This document shows, in pieces, positions 1 to 7,329 of a stretch of DNA of 13,445 nt. The notes under the pieces are model-generated. The model had not been told where the DNA came from. It saw only the letters and a program-made list of their open reading frames with translations, and did not search any database. The position numbers were made by a program, and so were the translations under genes. This stretch comes from JANMQK01 sp031370485 (GTDB taxonomy: Bacteria; Acidobacteriota; Polarisedimenticolia; Gp22-AA2), in NCBI GenBank assembly GCA_031370485.1, contig JANMQK010000026.1, positions 1 through 13,445 on the forward strand, given 5' to 3'. Numbering within the stretch: position 1 is the stretch's first letter; the number at the start of each line of letters is the position of its first letter.

Positions 1-1074
1 TCTGCCCATCACCGCCCAGCGCTCCCCGCGCCTGATCGTCAGGCTCATCCCCTCGTAGATGACGCGGCGGCCGTAGGCCTTGTGGAGGTTCTCGATCACG
101 GCCACCTGGTCCCCCGAACGGGGCGGGTCGCGGAAATCGAATTTCACGATCGTGCGCTGCTTGGGAAGGGTGACCTTCTCGATCTTGTCGAGCGCCTTGA
201 TGCGGCTTTGCACCTGCGCGGCCTTGGCGGCGTGCGTCCTGAAGCGGTCGATGAACCGCTGCTCCTTGGCGAGCATCGCCTGCTGCCGCGCGTAGGCCGC
301 CTCGCGGTTCGCTTCGCGCAGCCCGCCCTCGCGCTCGTAGAAATCGTAGTTGCCGGAATAGACCGTGATCTCGCCGCTGTCGATCTCCGCGATCTTCGTG
401 ACGATGCGGTTCAGGAACTCGCGGTCGTGCGAGGTCATCAGCAGGGCGCCGGTGTATCCCTTGAGGAACGTCTCGAGCCAGATGATCGACTCGATGTCGA
501 GGTGGTTGGTCGGCTCGTCCATCAGCAGCACGTCGGGCCGGCCGAGAAGCACCCGGGCCATCGCCACGCGCATCTTCCAGCCGCCCGACAGCGCTCCGAC
601 GTCGCCGTCGATCCGCTCGTCGTCGAAACCCAGCCCGTGCAGCACCTCGCGCGCCTGGCTCTCGAGCGCGTAGCCCCCCAGGTGGTCGTACTCCTCCTGC
701 ACCTCGCCGAAGCGCGCCAGGATGGCATCCATGTCGCCGGCCCGGGCCGGGTCGCCCATGGCGTGCTGGAGCGATTCCAGCTCGTGGTGCAAATCGCCGA
801 CCCGGCCGCTGCCGGCGATCGCCTCGTCAAGCACCGAACGGCCCGACATCTCCTCGACATCCTGGCGGAAGTAGCCGATGGTCAGCCGCTTCGGCACCGA
901 CACCTCCCCCTGGTCGGGCGTCTCGTCCCCCACGATCATGCGAAAGACGGTGGTCTTCCCCGCGCCGTTCGGGCCGACCAGCCCGACCTTCTCGCCGGGG
1001 TTCAGCTGGAACGACGCCTCGACGAACAGGACCTGCTTCCCGTACTGCTTGCTGATGTTGATAAACGAGATCAT
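1..1074 (-). CDS. ABC-F family ATPase (translation factor / ribosome-associated type), 3' end cut by window edge
   Basis: Partial protein of 358 residues reading off the window edge with no stop. The first nucleotide-binding domain is complete: Walker A GPNGAGKT at 34-41, Q-loop Gln71, signature LSGGW at 162-166, Walker B with DEPTNHLD at 186-193 and the H-loop TSHDREF at 214-220. A charged helical linker follows (about 236-318, beginning YSGNYDFYERE), the P-site-tRNA-interaction linker position of ABC-F proteins, and then the start of a second ATPase domain (from about 324). There are no membrane segments, as expected for ABC-F, which are cytosolic and act on ribosomes rather than as transporters. 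The start is ATG 1074; an AAGGA sits about 15 nt upstream, rather far. Which subfamily (EttA, Uup, YbiT, YdiF-like or resistance type) cannot be decided without the C-terminus. The family call is very secure. Confidence 0.96.
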   Translation of the reverse strand, partial: MISFINISKQYGKQVLFVEASFQLNPGEKVGLVGPNGAGKTTVFRMIVGDETPDQGEVSVPKRLTIGYFRQDVEEMSGRSVLDEAIAGSGRVGDLHHELESLQHAMGDPARAGDMDAILARFGEVQEEYDHLGGYALESQAREVLHGLGFDDERIDGDVGALSGGWKMRVAMARVLLGRPDVLLMDEPTNHLDIESIIWLETFLKGYTGALLMTSHDREFLNRIVTKIAEIDSGEITVYSGNYDFYEREGGLREANREAAYARQQAMLAKEQRFIDRFRTHAAKAAQVQSRIKALDKIEKVTLPKQRTIVKFDFRDPPRSGDQVAVIENLHKAYGRRVIYEGMSLTIRRGERWAVMGR

Positions 1075-1112
1075 GAGTGGTTGGAAGGTTCCTTTGCGAG
1101 AGTCCCCGATCC

Positions 1113-1137
1113 GACGGTGCGAGGACCTGACGGTGCG
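1113..1137. repeat. Short direct repeat GACGGTGCG x2
   Basis: Two exact copies of GACGGTGCG, at 1113-1121 and 1129-1137, start 16 bp apart just upstream of the ABC-F gene and next to the hairpin at 1146-1176. Position and spacing would fit a regulator binding on one face of the DNA, but a 9-bp GC-rich repeat can arise by chance. Confidence 0.35.
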
Positions 1138-1145
1138 GCCGTCCT

Positions 1146-1176
1146 CCGCCGGCGCTCCCAGGAATGACGCCGGCGG
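1146..1176 (-). repeat. Perfect inverted repeat (9-bp stem, 13-nt loop) in the ABC-F leader
   Basis: CCGCCGGCG at 1146-1154 is exactly complementary to CGCCGGCGG at 1168-1176, with a 13-nt loop. It lies 72 bp upstream of the ABC-F start, in what would be its mRNA leader. The all-GC stem should be very stable as RNA. No U-tract follows on either strand, so it is not a canonical intrinsic terminator; it could be a leader structure, an operator or an incidental GC-rich palindrome. The rest of the 1075-1317 gap shows no gene. Confidence 0.6.
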
Positions 1177-1317
1177 CGGGCGAGCCATCCGTGCCCTGAC
1201 CTTGAGAACAGCCTGCGCACGGCCCCGGACACATCCGCCGCCAGCCGGAGATCGCTCTGTGTCGTGCTCAGACCCTTGGCGCCTAACAAACGGGCGGCCA
1301 GTTCGGGATGCCCTTCC

Positions 1318-1935
1318 CTACATCCCCGCGCTCAACATGCCCAGCGCGCAAAGCGCCGCTCCGTGGGTCATGTTCCAGCTCACCACCGGATCGAAAGACG
1401 GATGCTGCATCAAGTTGGTGCGGATGACATGCGCGCGCGTTCCAACACGCCGCGTCATGGCCGCCTGCATCCGGGCGCGCTCGATCACCGCCGCGTCCGC
1501 TCCCAGCGGAAGATCGTGACCGTAGCCCTGCACGAACAGCAGATCGTCCGGGCGGTGGCGTCCGCAAAGAAGCTCGTAAATGGAGTCGATGCCCCCGGTG
1601 AAGCAGAGCCCCGTCCTTCCGGCCCCCGGCTGTCCTTCATATGAGTCCATTTCCAGATTCGCCAGAGGATCGAAGGGCGGTACGTTCAGCCATCCGGCCC
1701 AGGTCGGCAGCATGGAACCTGTCTGCGCAACCCACTCGGCACTGACCGGCAGAGGACAGCGCAACAGACGCCGTTGCACCAGGGCGGGCAACGTGAACAA
1801 GGTCAGAAACGCCTCGGGCACGGCGCGTAGTGGCAAGCTGTCGCTGGCGTACCACACCGGTATGCCATCCACAGTGGCCTCGACGCGGCCGGCGTCCGCG
1901 GCCCTGGATATCCCGTCAATGGCAAGCTCTGTCAT
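1318..1935 (-). CDS. PP-loop ATP pyrophosphatase-like protein, apparently C-terminally truncated
   Basis: Protein of 205 residues. The clearest motif is FTGGIDS at 112-118, matching the PP-loop SGGxDS nucleotide-binding motif (first Ser replaced by Thr), followed by a hydrophobic strand LLFVQGYGHDLPL (132-144), IRTNL (171-175) and THGAALCALG (190-199). This order is what I recall from uncharacterised bacterial PP-loop proteins with about 100 residues of N-terminal domain. Those usually continue for another hundred or more residues; here a TAG stop follows six residues after the last motif, and no plausible continuation is seen in the other minus frames down to 1075. Reaction and substrate are unknown; PP-loop enzymes adenylate a substrate using ATP. 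ATG 1935 is chosen because AGAGG lies 8 nt upstream; a TTG at 1971 has less support. Sampled GC (60-68% over three 60-bp lines) is below neighbours (73-78%), hinting at transfer. It may be a pseudogene. Confidence 0.72.
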   Translation of the reverse strand: MTELAIDGISRAADAGRVEATVDGIPVWYASDSLPLRAVPEAFLTLFTLPALVQRRLLRCPLPVSAEWVAQTGSMLPTWAGWLNVPPFDPLANLEMDSYEGQPGAGRTGLCFTGGIDSIYELLCGRHRPDDLLFVQGYGHDLPLGADAAVIERARMQAAMTRRVGTRAHVIRTNLMQHPSFDPVVSWNMTHGAALCALGMLSAGM

Positions 1936-1943
1936 TACTCGTG

Positions 1944-1948
1944 CCTCT
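1944..1948 (-). promoter_or_regulatory. Ribosome binding site of the PP-loop gene
   Basis: AGAGG on the minus strand, 8 nt before ATG 1935. It decides the start in favour of ATG 1935 over the in-frame TTG at 1971. Confidence 0.55.
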
Positions 1949-2050
1949 AACGTTGCGCATGACCGATTCAAGCCGGGCTCGTCCGTCCGGCGGAAGCCAT
2001 TCCATCACGGTGGGAGGGAGGGAGCAAGAGAAAGGCGGTTCGTGCCGCGC

Positions 2051-4138
2051 TTACCCTGCCGGCGGCGTCTCGCGGCGGGCCAGGCGCAGGGTCATCAGCA
2101 CGAGAACCACGACCGCCGCGGTGAGCGCTATCCACAGAAGCGCGGTCTGGCGGTACCCCTGCCCCTTCAGCCGGGCGCTCAGGCTGTAGTCCTGGTTCGG
2201 CTCGAGGGGCCCGGCGGTGATCGGGGCGGCCTTGACCGCCAGCACGACGTCGCGCACCCGCTCCAGCTCGTACCGGGGTGGCGCTTGATCGGGCGCGCCG
2301 AGAAGCAACGCATAGCGCCCCGCGGGCGCCGTCAAAAATACTTCGGGCAGGACGACGCGCGCCTGCGCGGAGCGGAATTCGAGCGGCGCATCGTCGCCGT
2401 CCTCGACGACCAGGTCGAGCGATGTCAGTCGCACCGGCGGGACGTCGATGGTCACCGGGCGCGGATCGTCGACGGGGCGCGTCAGGCGGCCGCGGAGGAG
2501 CGTTGTCTCCTCGCGGGGTGCGCCCCGTTCCTTGCCGGCGCTCTTCGCCTCGAGGCTGAAGGCCCGGTCGAAGAATCCGGCGCCGGTGTCGAGGACCAGG
2601 CGGTCAAAGCGCATCGGCGAGACCGGAAGCCTCACCGAGTAGCGTGACATTCTGTCGCGTGTCTCCGGCCGTTCGATTTCGAGGGGGACGAGGTCGGTGG
2701 CGGCGTCGCGCTCGACGAGATAGGGCCACTGGTGCGAACTGTCGTCGGCGACCCGGAGATCGGACAGGTCGTCCCCCAGGACCGCGAGGTCGGCCGGATT
2801 GATCCGGAGACGCGACAGTCCCTCGGCGGAAACGGGCACGGTCAGGGTGCGCAGGTGGCTGAACAGGCGGCGGTCGACGACCGCGCCGGGGTGCATGGCG
2901 AAGGCGAGCGCCGGGGCGCCGTCGTACGCGGGGTTCGGCCGGGTCCCGCCCAGGCGCGCCGCGTGGACCGCCGCCGGGTCGTAGAGTAGCGCCGCCGCCT
3001 CGGCGCGCTTGCCGGTCACGGTGGCGGCCGGTGGCGGCAGGAGGCCGGCCAGGTCGTAGCGCGGCGCATGCGCGCGGCCGCCGCCAAAGCGTAGCGTGCC
3101 GAAGGCCGCGCCGGAGCGTCCCGCTCCGGCGGAGAAGATGAGCGACGGCTGCCGGATGACCGCGGCGAAGGCGAGACCGGCCAGCGCCGGGCTGTCGCCA
3201 TCGTCGATCTCGACACGCAGCCGGTCGCCGCGGGCCGGCCGCAGCGCGACTTCGTACTCGCCGACCGGGACGAGCACCTTGACGCGGTAGATCGTCCCCG
3301 ACCCCAGGTCGCCGCCGGCGGCCGGTCCGTCGTCCCGGACCCGGACCCTTCGGTCGAAGGTGGGGGTGGCCGTCTCGATCCGCAGCAGGTCGGGAACGAC
3401 TCCCCGAGGGCGGGCGAGATCGACAACGGTCCGCCCCTCGGCGCTGCGCGACGACAGGATCTCCAGCGGCACGTCGATCTTGCCGCCCCTCTCGACCGCC
3501 CGGGCGCTCTCGAGCCTCAGCCCCGGCTGCAACCAGAACGGGTGCTCGGTCTCGAAGACGATTCGCAGGCGCGGTCCGTGAAAGGCCGGCAGCGGAAGCC
3601 GCAGCTTCTCGGCCGAGAGCGCGCCGGTGAGCCGGAAGACCGAGCCGTCCGCGATGAGGGAGGTTGTCTCCCCGGACGCGCCGACCCCCTCGACGTTCAC
3701 CCGCGCGACAAACTCTCCCTGAGGCGGTTGCACGACCAGGACCCAGGAGCCGGTCTGCGGCGCGGTCGCGGGCATGTCGATCACGAGTGTTTCGCGGCGG
3801 CGTGGCGGCCCTTTCTCGCGTTTTATCTCGGCGCGGGCGGCGTCGAGCACGCGAGGCTCGTAGCGCTGAGCGACCTCGATTCCCGCCGGCTTACCGGCCC
3901 CGGCGTCCACCAGGAACGGGACCTCCTTTTCCTGCGCGTCGAACAGTCTCAGGTCCGACAGGTCGGGGCGGCAGGCCTTCAGGATCTCCGGCGTCAGCAC
4001 GAGACGCGACAGGCCGCCCCCCGCGACCAGGACCGGCGCCTCCTGCGGAAAGAGCCGACGCAACTCGACCGGCTGCGCCCCCGGCGCGGGAGCGAGCGCG
4101 AGGGTGGAGGCCAGAACGACGGCCCAGGTCCGGTTCAT
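2051..4138 (-). CDS. DUF3999 family exported, membrane-anchored protein
   Basis: Protein of 695 residues. It starts with a signal peptide (about 1-21), is mostly beta-rich and ends in one transmembrane helix (665-684) with a short basic tail (RLARR), so most of it should lie in the periplasm, anchored to the inner membrane. The N-terminal pattern (DLSDLRLFDAQEKEVPFLVD, 59-78) and overall layout match the DUF3999 family, whose function is unknown. The N-terminal pattern recurs at 441-477, pointing to an internal duplication. ATG 4138 overlaps the stop of the DUF2339 gene (ATGA) and has AGGAG 5 nt upstream, so the two should be translationally coupled. It ends with TAA at 2051-2053; no convincing terminator is visible in the 115 bp before the next gene. 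Family assignment is by recollection of conserved features; no catalytic motif is visible. Confidence 0.88.
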   Translation of the reverse strand: MNRTWAVVLASTLALAPAPGAQPVELRRLFPQEAPVLVAGGGLSRLVLTPEILKACRPDLSDLRLFDAQEKEVPFLVDAGAGKPAGIEVAQRYEPRVLDAARAEIKREKGPPRRRETLVIDMPATAPQTGSWVLVVQPPQGEFVARVNVEGVGASGETTSLIADGSVFRLTGALSAEKLRLPLPAFHGPRLRIVFETEHPFWLQPGLRLESARAVERGGKIDVPLEILSSRSAEGRTVVDLARPRGVVPDLLRIETATPTFDRRVRVRDDGPAAGGDLGSGTIYRVKVLVPVGEYEVALRPARGDRLRVEIDDGDSPALAGLAFAAVIRQPSLIFSAGAGRSGAAFGTLRFGGGRAHAPRYDLAGLLPPPAATVTGKRAEAAALLYDPAAVHAARLGGTRPNPAYDGAPALAFAMHPGAVVDRRLFSHLRTLTVPVSAEGLSRLRINPADLAVLGDDLSDLRVADDSSHQWPYLVERDAATDLVPLEIERPETRDRMSRYSVRLPVSPMRFDRLVLDTGAGFFDRAFSLEAKSAGKERGAPREETTLLRGRLTRPVDDPRPVTIDVPPVRLTSLDLVVEDGDDAPLEFRSAQARVVLPEVFLTAPAGRYALLLGAPDQAPPRYELERVRDVVLAVKAAPITAGPLEPNQDYSLSARLKGQGYRQTALLWIALTAAVVVLVLMTLRLARRETPPAG

Positions 4139-7100
4139 GACCTCTCCTGCGGCGCCTTGCGGAACACGAAGCGCTGGTACAGGAGCGACACCAGGATCAA
4201 TGACACGGCAAGCCCGACGAGAGACGCCACGCGATACAGATCCTGGAGCGCCCCGAGATCATAGAGAAAGACCTTCCCGATTGTGCCCAGCAGGAAGCAG
4301 AGGCTGATCCAGCGCAATCCGAGTGAATCGCGCGCCATCCCGAAGCCGAGAAGAATCAGCGCGTAGATCCCCCAGGCGATCGACACTGTCAGCCGCTGGG
4401 CCGGCTCGCCGCCGAACCTCATTGTGAGGACCTCGCCCGTGGCGAACCAGTCGGCGATCGTCAGGTTGATCCAGACGAAGATGACGACGATCGCCGCAAG
4501 CGCCGACCCGATGGCGCCGACCGCGTGCCCCCCGGCGTAGAGGTTGTTCTCCCAGGGACGCGCGCGCTCCTTCTCGCGCGGCCGGAGAAGCGCCGCGGAA
4601 CCCAAAAGCGCCGCCGCCGGAACGAAGTAGGTGTACATCAGCCAGTTGACGATCCGAATCGTCGAGCGCGGGTAATAGCCAAGAAGCGCCGGATTCGCGA
4701 CGAGGCGCGCCGTGGTCGCCCCGAGGAGCGCCAGCCCCAGGTATTTCAGGCCGGGATGATCCAGCCGCTTCCAGAGGGCCAGCATTGCGAGCCCATCGAG
4801 CGCCCAGCCGATCGTGATCCATTGCTTTTCGAGCTGCAGCGGGATGGCGACCGCGACGAACGACAGCGCCACCGCCGAGAACCAGACGAGGGCGCTGCGA
4901 CGGATCGGATCGGTCGCCGGCCAGGCGCGGCGGGCCTGGTCCGCGGCGAGCAGCGACAGGGCGCCGAGCGCTATCGGCAGCGCGCCGATCGCGGCGTCGC
5001 CGAATCTCCAGAAGAAAAGCCCCCTGAGGGGCAAGAACCATAGCGGCCCCGCGAGGGCGGCGGCGTACCAGGCGAGCCTGTCCCCCGAGAACCGCTTCAC
5101 CGCGAGAAGCGGCCAAGCCGTGAAGACGACCACGGAGGCCGCCTGCGCCAGGAACGCCACGAGCACCTCGCGCGGATCGGTCCTCCATGATCCTGCGTGC
5201 CCGAAAGTCCAGGAAACATGCACCAGGAAAGTCGCGCCGACAGCGGCCGCGCTCCACGCGCCTTTTCCCAGGCGCGTGGCGGCCACCATCGCCAGGACAC
5301 CAAGGGCAAGCGCGCTCCAGAGGGCCGGCAACGCCTGCAGCGACAGGATGAACGGCCTCCCGGTCAGGAGCACCAGAAGGAGCACCGGCAATGTGCCCGC
5401 GGCCCGTTGCGCGAAGAGGCGCACCTCCTCGTCCCGGCGGAGCAGGGCGGCGAGCTGCAGCAGGACCGGGAAGACGACCAGGAGGGCGAGGAAGGTCCCG
5501 GCCGGCGGAAAGAGGGGGCTGCTATAGCGGTAAAGATGGAGGACCGACAATCCGAGGCCGAGGTACAGGGCGGCGGCGACCTGCAGGGCGCCCCGCCGCG
5601 GGAACGCGGCGTGACGGTAAAGCAGGCAGGCGATCGCGGTCCAACCGGCGATCCATGGAGCGACCGGCACTTCGGAGGCGCCCGCCGCGAACAGGAGAAG
5701 CAGGAAGAACCCTCCCGCCGCCACGAGCGCAGCGGCTGCCGGGCCCTCGATCCCGGCCGGCTCCCGGTCGATCTCGACGAACAGGTGGGCGATCGCCGCG
5801 AGTCCGACCGCCACCCCGACGGTCTCCCAGGCGAGTGATGTGGTCAGCGTGTGCTGCAACAGCCACACGGCCGTCACGACGACACTCGCCGCGGCCGCTC
5901 CGGCCCCGAGCGCAGGAACCTTCTGCGCGCGGCCGACCCAGCAGGCGCCCGCGCTCAGAAGCGCCATCATGATCCCTATCGGGTAGAGGTGCGGCCCCAG
6001 CTCGACGCGGCCGGCGAAGTAGAGCGCGAAGACGAACGGAAAGAGGATCGCCCCGATCTGGCTTAGGAGCCACCCGCCGCGCGCCGCGACACCTCCGACG
6101 AGATGCCCGGCGACGACGAACAGCACGGCGAACACCGTCAGGATGACCAGCCCCAGGAAGAGGCTCTCCGGCCCCATGCGCGTGCCAATCCAGAGCGCCT
6201 GCATGATCACCGTCCCGAGAAGACAGAGCAGGCCGAGCGACGGCCAGGCGCGCTTGCGCCCGACCGCGAGCAGGCCGAGATCGAGGAGGAGGACGTAACC
6301 GAAAAGCCCGATCGGCCGGTCCGACCCGCTCGCCAGCAGGAGTGGTGTCGCGAACCCTCCGACCATGCCGATCACGGCGATGAGGAGCGACGAATGGCGC
6401 ACGGCCAGCAGGCAGCAGGCGGTGGTGACGAGCACCATCAGGCCGAACACCAGCGGCATGCCGATGAGCCCGTAGAGCACGTGGGCCGCCCAGAACGCCG
6501 CGTACAGGATGACCACACCGGCGCCCGAGATCCCCTCGGAGGTCTGCCGGTAGCCACGGGACCGCAGCCACTCCGATCCGAGGAGGCAGGCGAGCCCCGT
6601 GAACGTGCCCAGGACGACCCGCATCGCGGGGGTGATGAGCCCCTGCTCGATGGAGTACTTGAAGAACAGCAGCCCCGCGAGGCCAAGCGCGACGGCCCCC
6701 ACGACGGCCGCGCCACGAATCCCCACCCAACGCTCCCAGTCGTTCGGCGCCGCCGGGGGCTTCGGAGGTCGCGGCGGCCCCGGCGGTCTCGGCGTTGTGA
6801 ACGACGGGGGAGTGACCGACGGCGGCACGGGACGCGAGGTGGTGCGCGGGGCAGGCCCGTGCGGCGACGGCGGGGCGGCCGGCGAACGTGACACGATGGG
6901 CGGCGGTGCGACACCGGGCTCCTGCCTCGCCGCGGACGGCGCGGCGCTCTCCGCCGCCCCCCCGGAGCGCTCGAGCGCCGCGACGCGCCGCGACAGCGTC
7001 GTGATTCGCGCGTCGATCGCTTCGAGATGGGCCTGGGTCCCTTCCTCCTGATTGCGGAGATTCGCGATCCGCTTGATCCGTGCCAAGGCGAGCAGCGCCA

Positions 7101-7170
7101 GGACGGGCCCGGCGAGCACGCACCCGAGGACGAACAGGATGAGGGGGCCGATCATCACGTCGATCATCAC
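4135..7170 (-). CDS. DUF2339 family polytopic membrane protein
   Basis: Protein of about 1011 residues. An N-terminal membrane helix (about 5-30) is followed by a charged heptad-like segment likely to be a coiled coil (31-68), a proline-rich linker (about 69-142), and then a very long hydrophobic region of more than twenty predicted membrane segments. The beginning of that region, WERWVGIRGAAVVGAVALGL (145-164) followed by FFKYSIEQGLI, is the hallmark of DUF2339. Near the C-terminus KVFLYDLGALQDLYR is also typical. The family has no established function. It lies in the inner membrane and is co-transcribed with the DUF3999 gene, whose start overlaps its stop. Start choice is uncertain by a few codons: GTG 7170, ATG 7167 or ATG 7155 are all in frame, with AGGGG only 1-4 nt before the first two. 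No key element looks missing. Confidence 0.93.
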   Translation of the reverse strand: MMIDVMIGPLILFVLGCVLAGPVLALLALARIKRIANLRNQEEGTQAHLEAIDARITTLSRRVAALERSGGAAESAAPSAARQEPGVAPPPIVSRSPAAPPSPHGPAPRTTSRPVPPSVTPPSFTTPRPPGPPRPPKPPAAPNDWERWVGIRGAAVVGAVALGLAGLLFFKYSIEQGLITPAMRVVLGTFTGLACLLGSEWLRSRGYRQTSEGISGAGVVILYAAFWAAHVLYGLIGMPLVFGLMVLVTTACCLLAVRHSSLLIAVIGMVGGFATPLLLASGSDRPIGLFGYVLLLDLGLLAVGRKRAWPSLGLLCLLGTVIMQALWIGTRMGPESLFLGLVILTVFAVLFVVAGHLVGGVAARGGWLLSQIGAILFPFVFALYFAGRVELGPHLYPIGIMMALLSAGACWVGRAQKVPALGAGAAAASVVVTAVWLLQHTLTTSLAWETVGVAVGLAAIAHLFVEIDREPAGIEGPAAAALVAAGGFFLLLLFAAGASEVPVAPWIAGWTAIACLLYRHAAFPRRGALQVAAALYLGLGLSVLHLYRYSSPLFPPAGTFLALLVVFPVLLQLAALLRRDEEVRLFAQRAAGTLPVLLLVLLTGRPFILSLQALPALWSALALGVLAMVAATRLGKGAWSAAAVGATFLVHVSWTFGHAGSWRTDPREVLVAFLAQAASVVVFTAWPLLAVKRFSGDRLAWYAAALAGPLWFLPLRGLFFWRFGDAAIGALPIALGALSLLAADQARRAWPATDPIRRSALVWFSAVALSFVAVAIPLQLEKQWITIGWALDGLAMLALWKRLDHPGLKYLGLALLGATTARLVANPALLGYYPRSTIRIVNWLMYTYFVPAAALLGSAALLRPREKERARPWENNLYAGGHAVGAIGSALAAIVVIFVWINLTIADWFATGEVLTMRFGGEPAQRLTVSIAWGIYALILLGFGMARDSLGLRWISLCFLLGTIGKVFLYDLGALQDLYRVASLVGLAVSLILVSLLYQRFVFRKAPQERS
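4144..4148 (-). promoter_or_regulatory. Ribosome binding site of the DUF3999 gene, inside the DUF2339 coding end
   Basis: AGGAG on the minus strand, 5 nt before ATG 4138 and within the last codons of the DUF2339 gene. Together with the ATGA overlap it indicates translational coupling of the two genes. Confidence 0.7.
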
Positions 7171-7273
7171 CCCTATGTGGTGGGAACCGGAAACCGCGCG
7201 GTCAAACCCGCGACCGCTTCAGGCATCGCGCGCGCAGCATGCCACAAGCGGCGCAAAAATGCATGCCGCGGAT

Positions 7274-7325
7274 GCGGAAAGAGATTGCCTATTGAACCAG
7301 GGACAGGGGGAAGGAAATCGCCTAT
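7274..7325. repeat. Imperfect 19-bp direct repeat in the gap before the DUF2339 gene
   Basis: GCGGAAAGAGATTGCCTAT (7274-7292) and GGGGAAGGAAATCGCCTAT (7307-7325) match at 15 of 19 positions, 33 bp apart. Between them lies CAGGGACAGGGGG. The composition is unlike the surrounding coding sequence. It resembles short GGGACAGG-type intergenic repeats that I associate with REP/RAYT-type elements, but no transposase is present. Confidence 0.4.
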
Positions 7326-7329
7326 GGCA

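Noticed and set aside
82..1167. A 361-codon plus-strand frame over the ABC-F gene
   Set aside because: The minus strand encodes every ABC-F motif in order; the plus frame is its mirror and low in complexity.
1071..1317. A minus frame reading HPELAARLLGAKGLS... between the PP-loop and ABC-F genes as the missing PP-loop C-terminus
   Set aside because: It is in a different frame and soon turns into arginine-rich sequence; it shows none of the C-terminal pattern I would expect from PP-loop relatives.
1936..1971. TTG 1971 start for the PP-loop gene adding 12 residues
   Set aside because: No good Shine-Dalgarno sequence precedes it, whereas ATG 1935 has AGAGG at 8 nt.
1936..2050. A complete attC site upstream of the PP-loop gene
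   Set aside because: A GTTAG core and one inner box are visible, but no matching outer YAAC box or second inner box, and the spacing between boxes is too long.
7198..7217. GCGGTC/GACCGC inverted repeat as a terminator after the Asp-box gene
   Set aside because: Only 6 bp of stem with an 8-nt loop and no U-tract; it lies over 110 bp past the stop. Too weak to call.
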